A stretch of 64,000 nucleotides of DNA from Ananas comosus (Eukaryota; Streptophyta; Magnoliopsida; Poales; Bromeliaceae), in contig NC_033630.1 of NCBI RefSeq assembly GCF_001540865.1, positions 8,233,225 through 8,297,224 on the forward strand. The letters are read 5' to 3'. How positions within the stretch are numbered: the stretch's first letter is position 1; each line of letters starts with the position of its first letter. Positions 1-11,943 of the stretch are shown one piece after another. A program made the position numbers and the translations under genes. The notes beneath the pieces are model-generated. The model made no database searches. It was given only the letters and a program-made list of their open reading frames with translations, and had not been told where the DNA came from.

Positions 1-79
1 TGCGATGGACAATTCACGACCCTGATTTCACCGTCACAAAATATTTCAATACTAAATTTAATAACAATCTCCCCTTTTA

Positions 80-465
80 CACTATAATAGAATTAGATTA
101 TAGGGACATATTTTTTGGACACTTTTATATAAGTGTTTCATTTATGCCAAAAAATTTTTAAAAAAATCTATTATGGTCTAAATATAAAGCCCAATCTAAT
201 AAAAAATAAAATGTTCTTCTACTCAACCAACCACATTTAGCTCACTCAGCCCGATTATAAATGAAAAAGGAAAAAAAAAAAGAAAAATTGATCATCATTT
301 CCCTTTCTCTTCCTCCGCCGTCGGAGCCGACGAGGTATGGTTCCGACAGCTGGAGTTCGACCGCGAGGATCTCACAGGGATCGTAGAGCTACGATTGCCA
401 TGTATCCCAACGATACAGGTCGCTGGAAGAGTGGGTGCCAAATCTCAAGGCGGCCTTACCTATAG
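80..465 (-). mobile_element. CACTA-like short element, left half
   Basis: The end reads CACTATAATAGAATTAG and is preceded by TTA (77-79). The other end, at 18366, reads ...TTGTTCTAGTG and is followed by TTA (18367-18369), so a 3-bp target duplication typical of CACTA elements is visible. The reading order matches the reverse complement of the related copy at 18692-19173, including the block around 430-460. No transposase is present, so this is a non-autonomous copy. It is interrupted at 465/466 by LTR retrotransposon A1; bases 461-465 (TATAG) are the duplicated target of that insertion. Confidence 0.85.
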
Positions 466-1112
466 TGTAAGATACCGGACTTCTAAAATTATGAAGTTAC
501 GATATACATTTGATTGGAAAGTCATTTGAATGGTTTCGGTGAAGTTCGGTGAAATTCGAGAGCATTCGGGCGTTTCGGTGCGTGTAGGTGCGAAAACGGA
601 ACCCGAAAGGCTATGTTGGACCAAGAACTAAATCCGGCGTTAGCGTGAATGAAAAAAGAATTTAAATACGCTCAAAAATATGTTTTAAGAGGTTCGGTAC
701 GATTTGAAAAGAATCGGAGACCAAACGAGCGAAAACGAGCGAAAATGGAGAAGAAAAGCTGAAAATGCTGAAAATTTGGCTAAGTCTGGAAATGCAGAAT
801 TTTTGGACCTACGGGGTCTGGTCCCTCAAGTCTAAGGACCGGTCCCCGCACCCGAAAATGACCCAGTTTGGGCGGTGCACAACTTACATTGCTGAGGGGC
901 CTTTGTGCAAATGTGGGGAGTGTATAGAAGAGGGTTTGAGTTCATTTCTCTCATTCTCCCTCACATTAGCAACCAAAAGCATCTCTCTCTCTCTCTAGGT
1001 TAGCTCCTCTTTCTCTCTTCAAGGTGGGAAGAAGAGGAGTTGGTGGAGATTGGGGCAAAGAGAAGGGTCATCTTCTTCATCTTCTCCCATAGCCATTAGA
1101 GCAAGCTTAGAG

Positions 1113-1334
1113 GTAAGCTTTTGATACTCTTTAATGGTAGATCTCTAGGGTTTGAATCTTTTGCTCTAGAATTGGTTTTAGTGAACCTCTTTGATGCTAA
1201 ATAGATGATCAAAGCTTGAATCTAGAGGTTTAATGGTGGGTTTTGCAATAGTAGCAAACCTAGGGCTCCAAAATGGGGTTTTTGTAAATAGTTGGGTTTG
1301 ATCTCAATTGACACTATATAAACCTAACTGCTAG
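1113..1334 (+). promoter_or_regulatory. Intron-like segment in the LTR leader
   Basis: The segment has a donor AG|GTAAGC, then a plant-like branch site CTAAC and acceptor TGCTAG about 220 bases downstream, just after the CT-rich leader. Equivalent segments with the same order occur in solo LTR C (12629-12830), solo LTR D (16331-16547) and the truncated LTR F (38011-38228). This is consistent with a spliced leader in the retrotransposon RNA, but splicing is inferred, not seen. Confidence 0.45.
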
Positions 1335-2274
1335 ATACACGAACGCGTTGGCGAAGTCGGTTCGGCGATTCGTCGATCCTACGCGAAGTTATGGGAAAAA
1401 CAGACTGTTAGAGCTTCGTTTCTGCCTGGAGGGCTGAGGCAACTTCCTAAAATCATGAAATCGGATTCGTGGGCTCGTGGCATCAAGTTATAGACCTATA
1501 AATTCCGAGGCCGCGAAGCAACGTACGGTTGGTGAGCAATCGCAAGATCGGGCCGAGGCCGATTGCAAGTGACGACGAGCAATCGGAACGCGATAAAAGG
1601 TGGGGGGTGTCCATCCCGAAGCAACTGAGCTTCTCCCTATGTCCGAGTTAGAATTGTTGCTCATGTTCATACATTATTCTTATGCATTATAGGATATATG
1701 TATAGTAGCTTTTCTACTTCCTTGCATGCATGTCTAGTAGTGTAGCATTGTGGACTCGACACTTAAACCTAGAATGCATGAGGATTAGGGTTGTGACATG
1801 AGATCCTATAGTGATAAGAATTTGTGAACTTGAACTTGGTGATGAAAACCAATGACATGTGAATTAGTGTATTGGAAACACTTATAACTTGGAGGAGTGG
1901 CATTTAAACAATATTTATAACATGACGAGTAGCATTGGAACTTAGTGTAATAGAAACACTTATGGCATCGAGCATAAGGAATAGATGAGTTTCCTTAGTT
2001 GTGGCATATTGCATGAGAATTAGTGTAATTGAGACACTATGCCATCAAACATAGGGATAGTTGAACTCCCTAGTGTGAGTTGATTAGGGTGGTTGAGACA
2101 CTTGACATGGACCTAGGGATACGTGGAGTTTCGAGTGTTTGTTAACCCTAGTTGACAGAGTATCCTCAGTTGGCGAGGATTGGATCATACTCACATAGTC
2201 TATTTTGGGTTTGTGGTGGTCGCTCCACACAAGTAGTGCACTCCGGAGTTGTCACACGAGCTAGGTAGCTCACA

Positions 2275-2615
2275 AGCGGGGTAGCTCACCGGGTGGGATA
2301 CGAGCGGGATAGCTCCTCACCCACTGGATTGGGAAGTGAGTCAGGCGAAGGGCGGGGTAGCTCTTCACCTATGAGATTTGAGCGGGGTAGCTCTTTACAT
2401 GTGAGATTGGAGCGGGGTAGCTCTTTAAATTTGAGATTTGAGATATTAGCCGAGGCGAAGAGCAGGGTAGCTCTTCACCTACTAGAACTAGGTGTGATTA
2501 CCTATGAGATTGGATTTGAGTCGGGGCGAAGGGCGGGGTAGCTCTTCATTTAGGACATCTAAGTTGTGAGACGGGTGAGACAAGAGCGGGGTAGCTCTTC
2601 ACCTATGTGATTTGA
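2275..2615 (+). repeat. Degenerate tandem repeat 'gcggggtagctctt' in LTR
   Basis: At least eight units of roughly 25-45 bases share GCGGGGTAGCTCTTCAC followed by a 'tgagatttga'-like spacer. The same array occurs in the 3' LTR at about 14455-14800, so it was present when A1 inserted. Its apparent ORF (2293-2541) is an accident of the repeat. Confidence 0.75.
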
Positions 2616-2929
2616 GATCTTAGATGGGTTAGCCTAGTGGATTGGGTAATGACATGAATAGCATAAGTGGATTTGCATTCATACCATGATTAGACATAGT
2701 GTATGTAGTGGATTGCATAACTATGTTCGCATAATGTATTCATGACATTGTTGAAGCATACTAGCATGATAGTAGACTAGTTGCTAGATGATATTCCATG
2801 CATTGCTTGCATTTGAAGGCATAGTAGAGTGTCGTTGCAATTTCATATTTATCTATCTATCTATCTATCTATCTGTGCCTGCTTAGACCTAGTGGGAAGA
2901 TCGGCGAAATCGGCGACCGAACCCATTGG

Positions 2930-2949
2930 GAACTATATTTATATAGTTC
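2930..2949 (+). promoter_or_regulatory. Conserved LTR hairpin GAACTAT...ATAGTTC
   Basis: The sequence has perfect 9-bp arms with a 2-base loop, flanked by ACCCATTGG and CTCACCCC. Equivalent hairpins occur in all other LTR families here at 11497-11516, 17686-17704, 25634-25653, 59196-59215 and, on the minus strand, 30026-30044. Its position near the 3' part of each LTR suggests a role in RNA 3'-end formation or in the R region; that is inference. Confidence 0.6.
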
Positions 2950-3447
2950 TCACCCCACTTTGTTGCAGGGCCCAGTGCGAGCGTTCCTGGGGAGGATCGC
3001 GGTAAGGGCATAGCACCCTAGCTAGCTAGTAGAGTTTTCTATTTATATTAGAGTACCCTCGTGTGCATGTTTATAGACATGATGTATTTTGGAGAGTACT
3101 TATGTATATGAGATAGATTTGTATCTAGATGCATGGGAGATGTAAATGTATTCATTTTGGTGAGATGAAAAGAGAAAACAAAAGATGTAAATGTTGAATG
3201 TGGTTGTAATAGTTAGAATAGCTCTCTTTTTGTTTACTTATTGTATTACTTACTTACTCTTGTCTATACTTGTGAAAGTACTCGCTTGCTAGATCATGTA
3301 TGTTGTTCAGTTTTTCCTGGGCAACTTATTGTGCATGATTTTGTTTGTTTGAGCCTTGGGTAGACAGGGGAGGTGCTGTCCATCCGGCGTCTGTTCGACG
3401 CGCCCAAACCGGCCAAATTGGCAGGGCTCGGAGTGTGACAGATAATA

Positions 3448-3459
3448 TGGTATTAGAGT
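3448..3459 (+). other. A1 primer binding site (tRNA-Met type)
   Basis: TGGTATTAGAGT lies 8 bases after the 5' LTR and differs by two bases from the usual TGGTATCAGAGC, which pairs with the 3' end of initiator tRNA-Met. It would prime minus-strand DNA synthesis. Confidence 0.85.
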
Positions 3460-3813
3460 AAGCTAAAAGCAAGTAAAGAGAGAGTCTAGGATTGACCTAG
3501 GAGACCCTAGGACGGTAAACCTTAGGGCTATAGGTGCGTGAGTGGAACGTGAATCTATAACGGTGGCGGAAGTTGATCGATTGGGTCGAAGTTGATTGTA
3601 TGTCTCTAGTCATGGCTAGAGATGTTTTCAAGTGGTATGAGTTCTTCGCTCAAAGTGGTAGTGTTGGGCGGCCGACAACACGACGCTAAGAGTTTAGAAT
3701 AAGTACACGTGTGTGCTTCTGCCTAGTTTGCGATGTTGAGTCGCGTTGTTTTGCAATTGCGGCGAAATTTGCGGGTTAAGGTGATTAACCAAGTTGTTGT
3801 ATTTCAGGAGCTA

Positions 3814-5142
3814 ATGGCACCGAAAAGACACTACACGCGTAGATCCGTTCCGGCACCACCTCTTGAGGTGCCATAACAAGCTGGGTCTAGCGAGGTGCAG
3901 GAACTGCGGGCGCAAATGACTACACTAGTTGGCGTGGTTCAACGCCAGGAGAGTCGGATCGAGCGGCTCCAGGAGCTTTTGGAGCAGAAAGTGGCGGCGG
4001 CGGCCGCGACGGCAAGTGAGGGCCGTGATCCACCCGGGCCCTCGGCTCGCGTGCCTAATGCGTCTGAGGGTGAGGGCATTGCAGCGGCTCCGATGGCGGC
4101 ACATCCCCCGCCGGCACGTGTTCCTCCGGCGGCATCAGGTTCTGCGATACTCGATGCGGCGGCTGAGGAGGCAGAGCGAGAGCGCAGCTATACGGCTCTC
4201 ACAAGGTTCATGAAGTTCCACCCTCCGACATTTGATGGCGAGGTGATAGATCCTTGGACAGTGGAGACTTGGTTAGCCGCTGTGGAAACCTTGTTTGAGG
4301 ACATCTACACCCGAGAGCAAGACAAGGTGAACTTGGCCGCTCATTGCTTTGATAGGAAGGCCCGAGTGTGGTGGAGAAGGGTAAAGCAGGATCGATCTCC
4401 GGACCTTCCCCCGATCGATTAGGCGGAGTTTCGGGAGTTGATGTTTGCGGAATATTTTCCCAACAGTGACAAAAGAAAAATGCGGGAGGATTTCCGGAAG
4501 CTCAAGCAAAGCAATCACATAGTACGGGAGTACGAACGGGAGTTCACACATCTCCTGAATTGCGTCCCGAATGTGGCTAAGACCGAGCAAGATCGGGCGG
4601 AGTGCTTCGTGCGGGGACTCCGACCCGGAGTGTTCCGATTGGTACATGCATTTAAGTTCCGCACCTTCACGGAAGTGTTAGATCGTGCTCTGTGGGTCGA
4701 GCATGAGAATGCCTGCGAGCGAGAGGAGCGCGAGGCGTCTGAGAAGGACAAAGGAAAGAAACGGCCTGGCGGTGGTTCGGGAGGACAGTCTAGTTCCAAG
4801 AAGCCCCCGAGGTACCCGAGGAGACAATCCAAGAGCCAGGGACCTATGCGATGTGTGATCTGCGGTAGGGAGCATCGCGCAGGGAATTGTGAGCATAGGA
4901 CGGGACGATGTTTCAAGTGTGGTCAGGCGGGGCATATGAGCCGTCAATGCCCAGAGGGATCGCCGCCTGTCCCGTCTATTGCATCCGCCCTAATGACTTC
5001 GAGGCAGTTTGGTGGAGTTCCGCCTGCTGCCGTATCTGCGGGACATGTGATAACGCCGCGTCAGCTTGAGGTGACTTGGTCGGCTCCGAGTGGTCGGGTG
5101 TTTCTCTCAAGTAGAGGGACCTGCTGGCGTCGAGGAGCGTGA
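3814..5142 (+). pseudogene. A1 gag (broken)
   Basis: This encodes the retrotransposon capsid/nucleocapsid polyprotein. The start MAPKRHYTRR matches the MAPRRR start of A2 gag. One frame runs through, but with TAA at 3874-3876 (expected CAA) and TAG at 4420-4422 (expected TGG in PPID-W-AEF). A coiled-coil-prone stretch comes first, then the Retrotrans_gag core (PPTFDGE...WTVETWL...YEREF). Two zinc knuckles follow: CX2CX3HX4C at 4852-4890 and CX2CX4HX4C at 4909-4950. Near the end the frame shifts: the residues homologous to A2's VVAGM tail lie in another frame around 5115-5162. The nonsense changes are transitions, as expected from decay of methylated DNA. Confidence 0.85.
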
Positions 5143-6644
5143 CAGCGTGGTAGGTATGATTTAATTAAAGCAATCATACATTTCTGCATGATGTAGACTT
5201 AAGAAACTGCATGCATTTTTCTTGTGGTCGTTTGCTACTATTTAAGCATATGTATAGTAGGGACTAGGACATAGGTCAGTGTAGTTACCCTAGCCTGCAT
5301 AAGTAGTGATAGTGCGTCGCTTACCAAAGTAGATAGGTGGTTGGCCGGTGTGCATAGGCAGGGTTGCCTAATGCTGGGCGTAGTGTGGAACGCTATAGAG
5401 ACGTACGGCGCTCGAGTGTAGGTACTCGTGGTGTGCGGTATTGACTCTGCCGGGAGAGTGTGTAGGCAATAGCACCGTAGCATTGCTAGGTGTGAAGCGT
5501 ACCTGGGATCACTCGTAGGGCTGATGGCTCGCACTAGGTGCTTAGGAGCCGATAGTGGTGCGTGTTGCTCGGGTAAGCATGTCGTGTGAGACGACGGTGG
5601 CGGGTATTGCTTGAGGACGATCCGTGCCTAGACCACTTGTGGACTGTGGAGCCTGGGCCCATGTGGACAGGCGCAGTCAGCTGTGGGTGACAGCGGCCCG
5701 GGGTAGTGCAGAGATTTGGTCGGGACGGTAGTCCGAGCTAAGACCCGGGAACATGGAATGCCACGTGTTGGATCGCGAGATCGATGAGATACCGAGAGTT
5801 CGATTGTGACCCAACCCGAGGACTTGACGTGGTTTGGGGTCATGATTGCTCCTGTATGGAGTGTGTGTGAATTCCCATGTGAGAATTTCGCCGGGTTATG
5901 ATTGGGTCTGCGCTTGCGAGCGAGAGACGTTACGTGCGTTGAGACGGGTTTAGGCTGTAGGCCTACGTAGGGTTGGTGGCCTTTGGTTCACCTATGAGAT
6001 CGTGATAAACGGTAGGCGAGTAGCCTTATCGACGAGTTTAGGCTTGGATTCATGAACGGGGGTTCGTGTGAATTCGCTACGAGAGTGAATTGTTGTTGGT
6101 CGTGGCAATTGAAAGAGAAAGCAAAGTGGTCTCTAGAAGACACTTGGATAATGGATAGCCACGTGGATTTGAGGACAATGCTCTCTTAAGGATTGGAAAT
6201 TTGAGATGTGCCGGGGTAGGCCATCTCACGGTAGAGCAAAGTCCGATTGTGGATAGAGCACTCGCGATTGGGTGATGCACCAATGATATTGCTTTTAAGC
6301 AATGCCGGTGATCGAGTCGTAGTGTGTTCCCTGATCGGGTATGGAATGCAAAGAGTTCTTTGCGTGTTGGTTAGCGAGTTATGTTGGAGCGTGAAGAGTT
6401 GTCGAGTATCGACTCGCGCTGCCACCGAGACTTGCGGGAACCGTAATGCACTTTCGGTGTTATACTTAGTAAGTGTGAGTGAATTTGGTCTCACATCCTC
6501 CGTAGTGGGCCTTTGGATGGTTCTGATAAGTAAAAGGTCACTCCGGAGTGGGAAAGTGCATTGGAACCCTCGATTACTCAATAAGTTGAGTTGAGGTGTG
6601 AGTTGGATTTGAAGTGAGTTAGTTTCGAGGACGAAACTCCTTTT
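5143..6644 (+). pseudogene. A1 collapsed pol relict (3' internal domain)
   Basis: There is no intact ORF. The part from about 6300 to 6600 aligns in order with the end of E's pol. For example, GTATCGACT followed by GC-CT-CC-CCGA (about 6405-6440) matches E around 34209-34240, where integrase encodes AYRLALPP. Near 6515-6575 the TPEWESAL reading resembles TWELESPL at the chromodomain end. The upstream part (5160-6290) is not recognised as protein, but it recurs in A2 (46467-47933), in the 56926-57190 copy and partly at 63107-63517. I read this as a shortened, decayed pol inherited by the family. Confidence 0.6.
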
Positions 6645-6657
6645 AAGGAGGGGAGGA
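6645..6657 (+). other. A1 polypurine tract
   Basis: AAGGAGGGGAGGA sits immediately before the TG of the 3' LTR and follows the conserved 'tttcgaggacgaaactcc' block. It would prime plus-strand synthesis. Confidence 0.85.
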
Positions 6658-8405
6658 TGTAAGGTACCGGACTTCTAAAATTATGAAGTTACGGTATACA
6701 TTTGGATAGAAAGCCATTTGAATGGTTCCGGTGAAGTTCGGTGAAATTCGGGAGCACTCGGGCGTTTCGGTGCCCGTAGGTGCGAAAACAGAACCCGANG
6801 GATGTAAGGTACCGGACTTCTAAAATTATGAAGTTACGGTATACATTTGGATAGAAAGCCATTTGAATGGTTCCGGTGAAGTTCGGTGAAATTCGGGAGC
6901 ACTCGGGCGTTTCGGTGCCCGTAGGTGCGAAAACAGAACCCGAAAGGCTATGTTGGACAAAGAACTAAATTCGGCATTAGCGTGGATGAAAAGAGGATTT
7001 AAATATGCTCGAAAATATATTTTGAGAGTCTCGGTGCGATTTGAAAAGAATCGGAGACCAAACGAGTGAAAACGAGCGAAAACGGAAAAGAAAAGCTGAA
7101 AATGCTGAAAATTTGGCTAAGTCTGGAAATGTAGAATTTTTGGACCTACGGGGTCCGGTCCCTCAAGTCCAAGGACCGGTCACCGCACTCGAAAATGGCC
7201 CAGTTTGGGCTATGCACAACTTACATTGTTGAGGGGCCTTTGTGCAAATGTGGGAGTGTATAGAAGAGGGTTTGAGTTCATTTCTCTCCTTCTCCCTCAC
7301 ATTAGCAACCAAAAGCATCTCTCTCTCTCTCTCTAGGTTAGCTCTCTCTCTCTCTTCAAGGTGGGATCTAAGAAGAGGAGTTGGTGGAGATTGGGGCAAA
7401 GAGAAGGGTCATCTTCTTCATCTTCTCCCATAGCCATTGGAGCAAGCTTAGAGGTAAGCTTTTGATGCTCTTTAATGGTAGATGTCTAGGGCTTGAATCT
7501 TTTGCTCTAGAATTGGTTTTAGTGAACCTCTTTGATGCTAAATAGATGATCAAAGCTTGAATCTAGAGGTTTAATGGTGGGTTTTGCAATAGTAGCAAAC
7601 CTAGGGCTCCAAAATGGAGTTTTTGTAAATAATTGGGTTTGATCTCAATTGACCCTATATAAACCTAATTGCTAGGTACACGAACGCGTTGGCGAAGTCG
7701 GTTTGGCGATTCGTCGAGCCTATGCGAAGTTATGGGGGAAACGGACTATTAGAGCTTCGTTTTCGCCTGGAGGGCCGAGGCGACTTCCTAAAATTATGAA
7801 ATCGGATTCGTGGGCTTGTCGCATTAAGTTATAGACCTATAAATTCCGAGGCCGCGAAGCGACACACGGTTGGTGAGCAATCGCAAGATCGGGCTCAAAC
7901 GGACGACGAGTGCCGCGGGAGGCCGATTGCAAGTGACGACGAGCAATCGGAACGCGATAAAAGGTGGGGGGTGTCCATCCCGAAGCAACTGAGCTTCTCC
8001 CTATGTCCGAGTTAGAATTGTTGCTCATGTTCATACATTATTCTTATGCATTATAGGATATATGTATAGTAGCATTTCTACTTCCTTGCATGCATGTCTA
8101 GTAGTGTAACATTGTGGGCTCGACACTTAAACTTAGAATGCATGAGGATTAGGGTTGTGACATGAGATCCTAAAGTGATGAGAATTGGTGAACTTGAACT
8201 TGGTGATGAAAACCAATGGCATTTGAATTAGAGTTTTGGAAACACTTATAACTTGGACGAGTGGCATGTAAACAATATTTATAACGTGACGAGTGGCATT
8301 GGAACTTAGTGTAATAGAAACACTTATGGTATCGAGTATAAGGAATAGATGAGTTTCCTTAGTTGTGGCATATTGCATGAGAATTAGTGTAATTGAGACA
8401 CTATG
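6658..8405 (+). repeat. A1 3' LTR, segment 1 (with assembly duplication)
   Basis: The LTR starts TGTAAGGTACC. Bases 6655-6798 reappear as 6800-6943 across a single N at 6799, so the real LTR start is probably one copy only. The segment then follows the 5' LTR up to CTATG (8401-8405), where solo LTR B is inserted. Confidence 0.85.
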
Positions 8406-11400
8406 TGTAATATACTGAATCTGGGCCTATTGACAAGTTCGAGGGTTGGAATGGCCTTTGGACCTGATCTACGACGTTTGATGGACCTTAGAAAGGTTTT
8501 GACACGTTATTGAAGTAAGAAAGCAACTGGAATTGGAGAATTGCATCGTGAATGCATTATCAATTGCAATGCTTCGAAATTGGTCAATTGCGAAGTTCGA
8601 ATGCGGGAAATGGTAAGTGGAACTACCCTACATCTTCTAAAGGGCTTAGACAAGTTTTTGGACAAGTTAGAGAGTGATTGAAGGGTTAAAAGCAAGAAAG
8701 TGCATTGAACGGACGAAATCAGCATTTTTTTCTGCTTGCTGTACCGGTACAGACTGGCAGAAACGTGGCAGCAAGGGTCTTTTGGTCTTTTCACTTCTTG
8801 TTCTTATCTATTTCAGTCCAGCACGACCAGGGATGTTTGCTGGAGTGTGCTAGAGCTCAGAGGAGCTGCCTTACACCTTTCTCTCTCTCTCTCAAGGATT
8901 TTTTTCTCTCTCTACAAAGGAATCGCCGTTTTGCGCCGATTTCGCGTCCCGTTCGACGCTCGCTGGTTAGGTGGACTTGGGGCCAGCTTTTAAAAGGTAA
9001 AATGGAGTGTTTTGACAGTATGATTCATGTCTAATGCTGAGAATCACTGGAAAAGAGCTTTAGAGAGATAATTAACTTGATTTCTCTCTAATTCATGGTT
9101 TAGTGTCGGATTTTGAGCCATTTTGGTGTTGTTGCTCCTGGCTGATTTGGAGAGGGATTGCAGCAGCTAAAGAGGAGTTCCTCAGCTGTGAATTAGACCA
9201 GGGATAAACTACTTCAAGGCTGGACTAAGGTAATTATTGGTGTATGAAGCTATTTCGCGATTATACGAAGTTTATTTGACTAGCTTAATGACGTTTGGAT
9301 TGTGCTCTTCGCAGTAGGTTTGCGGATTAATTTAAGCTTAATTGATGACCTTGGGGACTGGTTAGAAGGTGTTCTAACCTGAGGTAAGCAGGAATTGCAG
9401 TCAGAAAACTGAAATTGTAAGATTCCGACTATAGTTATTACTATTTGACGATTTTGATGCCGTTTTGGAAATTGTTCGCAGCGGACTTGCGACGGACTTT
9501 CGGATTACCTCCTGCTGATGCGTAAAGGCTTTTAGAAGCTTAACTTGAGGTATTAACTGAGCCAAAATAGGAATTTAAGCTATTGCTTTGTACTAAGTAC
9601 AATGTGTGCCGAAATTGGACATTCCGGTCGTAGTTTGATGCGCCTTCCGTGTTTCGTTTTCAGCAAAGTTGGGACTCCGTTGAGTAGAGTTTCGGGACTT
9701 CTTATGGCTGGATTGAGCTTCATAATAGGTGGGTTGGACCTTCCCGAAATGGGTGAATTTCCTCTATGTCTCCTTTGACATCTGAGTTAAAGTTATTTCA
9801 TATTCCTGTGAATATATGTATAGTTTCAGGCAGCGAGACATGCACTGATATGTAGATCATATCATAAATGATAGCATCTTTAAATGGTAATGAAAGATTC
9901 ATGACTTGTCCATTCTACATGGTTACCTGTTAAGTACTATGGATTCATGATACTAGTAGCTGGCATATGCAATTTGGCATGTTGTTATCCACGAGGATAG
10001 AATGGTAAGTTCGTGAATGGACTAATTAGTTCTGTTGAACAATAAAGAGATTGATGTATTTAGGATTGAGCTATGCAATGTTATGTATAATTGCTATACT
10101 CTGAAAGTTCAAGTAAAGACCTTTGATTGCATATGCATTTCTAATTGTAGAAGGAATGGCATAGAGATCATGTGAAGAGTAGTTATCGCTCATGCTTTTA
10201 CATGATAGACTTGTATTATGATATATGTTCAAGTAAGTAACTAGAATCTCATAAGATGGCATAACTTGAATGTTATACAACTGAATATAATCTAGTAGAT
10301 AACTGGATTTGGATATGATAACATACTTGTATAGTCAAGTAGAGATTTATATTGGACTACAAGATATGTGCCATGAGTCTTTGAACAGAACATTAGCAAA
10401 CCACTTTCCTTATGTGTAAGTAGTGAGAGGTTGTGAATCACTGACCAGGTAAAGCCTGATAGAATCACGAGTGTGATGTAAAGCCTTAACTTGTCAAGTT
10501 ATACTAGTTATTGGTAGAATCATATCAACAAGTGGTTGATAGTGACTTGTGATTGGGTACTACAGTGCCGACCTTGGGTCGAGTTGAGATTCCATGTCAG
10601 AGACATGATGTCGTTGAGATATTTGTACCCTGGACTATAGCTAGCATGCCATTATGCTCTTTCGTACATGCTTGCGGGGGTCGCGCCCCCCAAGCCCCGC
10701 GTTCCGGAGTGGCTTGAGTTGAGATACCATGTCAGGGACATGATGCTGTTGTGAGATTGGTACTATGGACTATGGCTTGCATGCCATTGTGCGCGTTCGC
10801 ACACGCTTGCGGGGTCGCTCCCTCCCAAGCCAGCACTCCCGAACAGCTTAGCGACAGATGCTCGCAAATGTACGAAGTGAGCGCCGAAATGGAATGCCGT
10901 GGGGGAGGCTCATTCCTCGAGTGGGGATGTTGACTACCACGGGGCCATTAGGCACGGCGCGGCTTGAACTTACCTTGTGTAAGTCTGTTGAAAATTGGGT
11001 TATGTCAAGTACTTTAACCTTAGCTGGACATAGTAGTACAATTACTTTATGTCTTTGGTTAAGTGAACTTATTGATGAACATACTAGAAAGTTGACATCT
11101 ACAGTGAGCCTAGCGATGAATAACCTAGAAGTTGACATCATGATTGGTTAGCAACATAATGAATGACATTATGTTTATTTCTTGCTAATGAAAAAGGTAA
11201 TTACATGATATCATCTGTAATTTTTGGTAAAGTGAATTATCTTGCATACAATCTGGTATATGTTTGGTTAAATTGTCAAGTAATATGATTGATGGAATCT
11301 ATCATGATAATTGATACCTGCAATCTATTGATGTATATTTATTGTTGAGCAAATAGCATGAGTAGTTTACTTTAATATCTGTTGAATGTAATTGTTTATT

Positions 11401-11874
11401 GCATTATCTGCATTTACTTGATTATTTATTGTTATCTACTCATGCCACAGTGGACCTAGTGGTGTACTTCGCCACTTTCGGCGGCTTACCCACTGGGAAC
11501 TATTGTATAATAGTTCTCACGCCCTCTTTGTTGTTGTTTTTACAGAGCCTTCCACCCCGGGAAAGGCTAGGGTTCTTGGCGAGGGGTCTGCGGCTAGCTA
11601 GAGCCTTTTGGACGTGTACTAGACGACCTCCACCAGTTTATATAGTTTAGTACAGAGATGTATATTAAGTTTTTTTTTGTAAATTGTACTTTATTTTATT
11701 TCATGTATTAAGGTTTGGATTGTATAAGTTTAAAAGTCGTGCTCTGATTACCTAGTAGAATTATATGCTTTTACTATATGGTTTGTAGACGCCTTGTGTA
11801 TACTTGAGTGGTGGTGTACACGGCGGGTCTGTGCACGCGACCGGATATGCTTCCGCTGTTACCCGGGCGTGACA
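8406..11874 (+). mobile_element. Solo LTR B (3469 bp)
   Basis: The element begins TGTAATATACTG and ends GGGCGTGACA. The target duplication CTATG is at 8401-8405 and 11875-11879. No internal domain or second LTR is present, so it is the product of LTR-LTR recombination. It carries a TGTACCGGTAC palindrome near 8741, a CT-rich block near 8880, an ACTCCGGAGT-related site near 10703 and the GAACTAT hairpin at 11497-11516. ORFs inside are not supported as genes. Confidence 0.92.
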
Positions 11875-11943
11875 CTATGCCATCAAACATAGGGATAGTT
11901 AAACTCCCTAGTGTGAGTTGATTAGAGTGGTTGAGACACTTGA
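11875..11943 (+). repeat. A1 3' LTR, segment 2
   Basis: A 69-base island of A1 LTR lies between solo LTRs B and C. It begins with the CTATG duplication and ends with CTTGA, the target of solo LTR C. It matches the 5' LTR around 2040-2105. Confidence 0.9.

Larger units (their letters stand above)
466..3440 (+). repeat. A1 5' LTR
   Basis: The LTR begins TGTAAGATACCGG and ends GGAGTGTGACA. Visible modules are: a CT-rich leader near 945-1020; an intron-like segment at 1113-1334; a G-rich GGTGGGGGGTGTCC block near 1600; tandem 'gcggggtagctctt' units from about 2275 to 2610; a CTAT microsatellite near 2850-2872; the GAACTAT hairpin at 2930-2949; and the conserved tail with GAGCCTTGGG...GTGACA. The 3' copy has the same modules in the same order. 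Confidence 0.9.

Noticed and set aside
2293..2541. Plus-strand frame repeated at 14485-14712
   Set aside because: It translates the 'gcggggtagctctt' tandem repeat present in both A1 LTRs.
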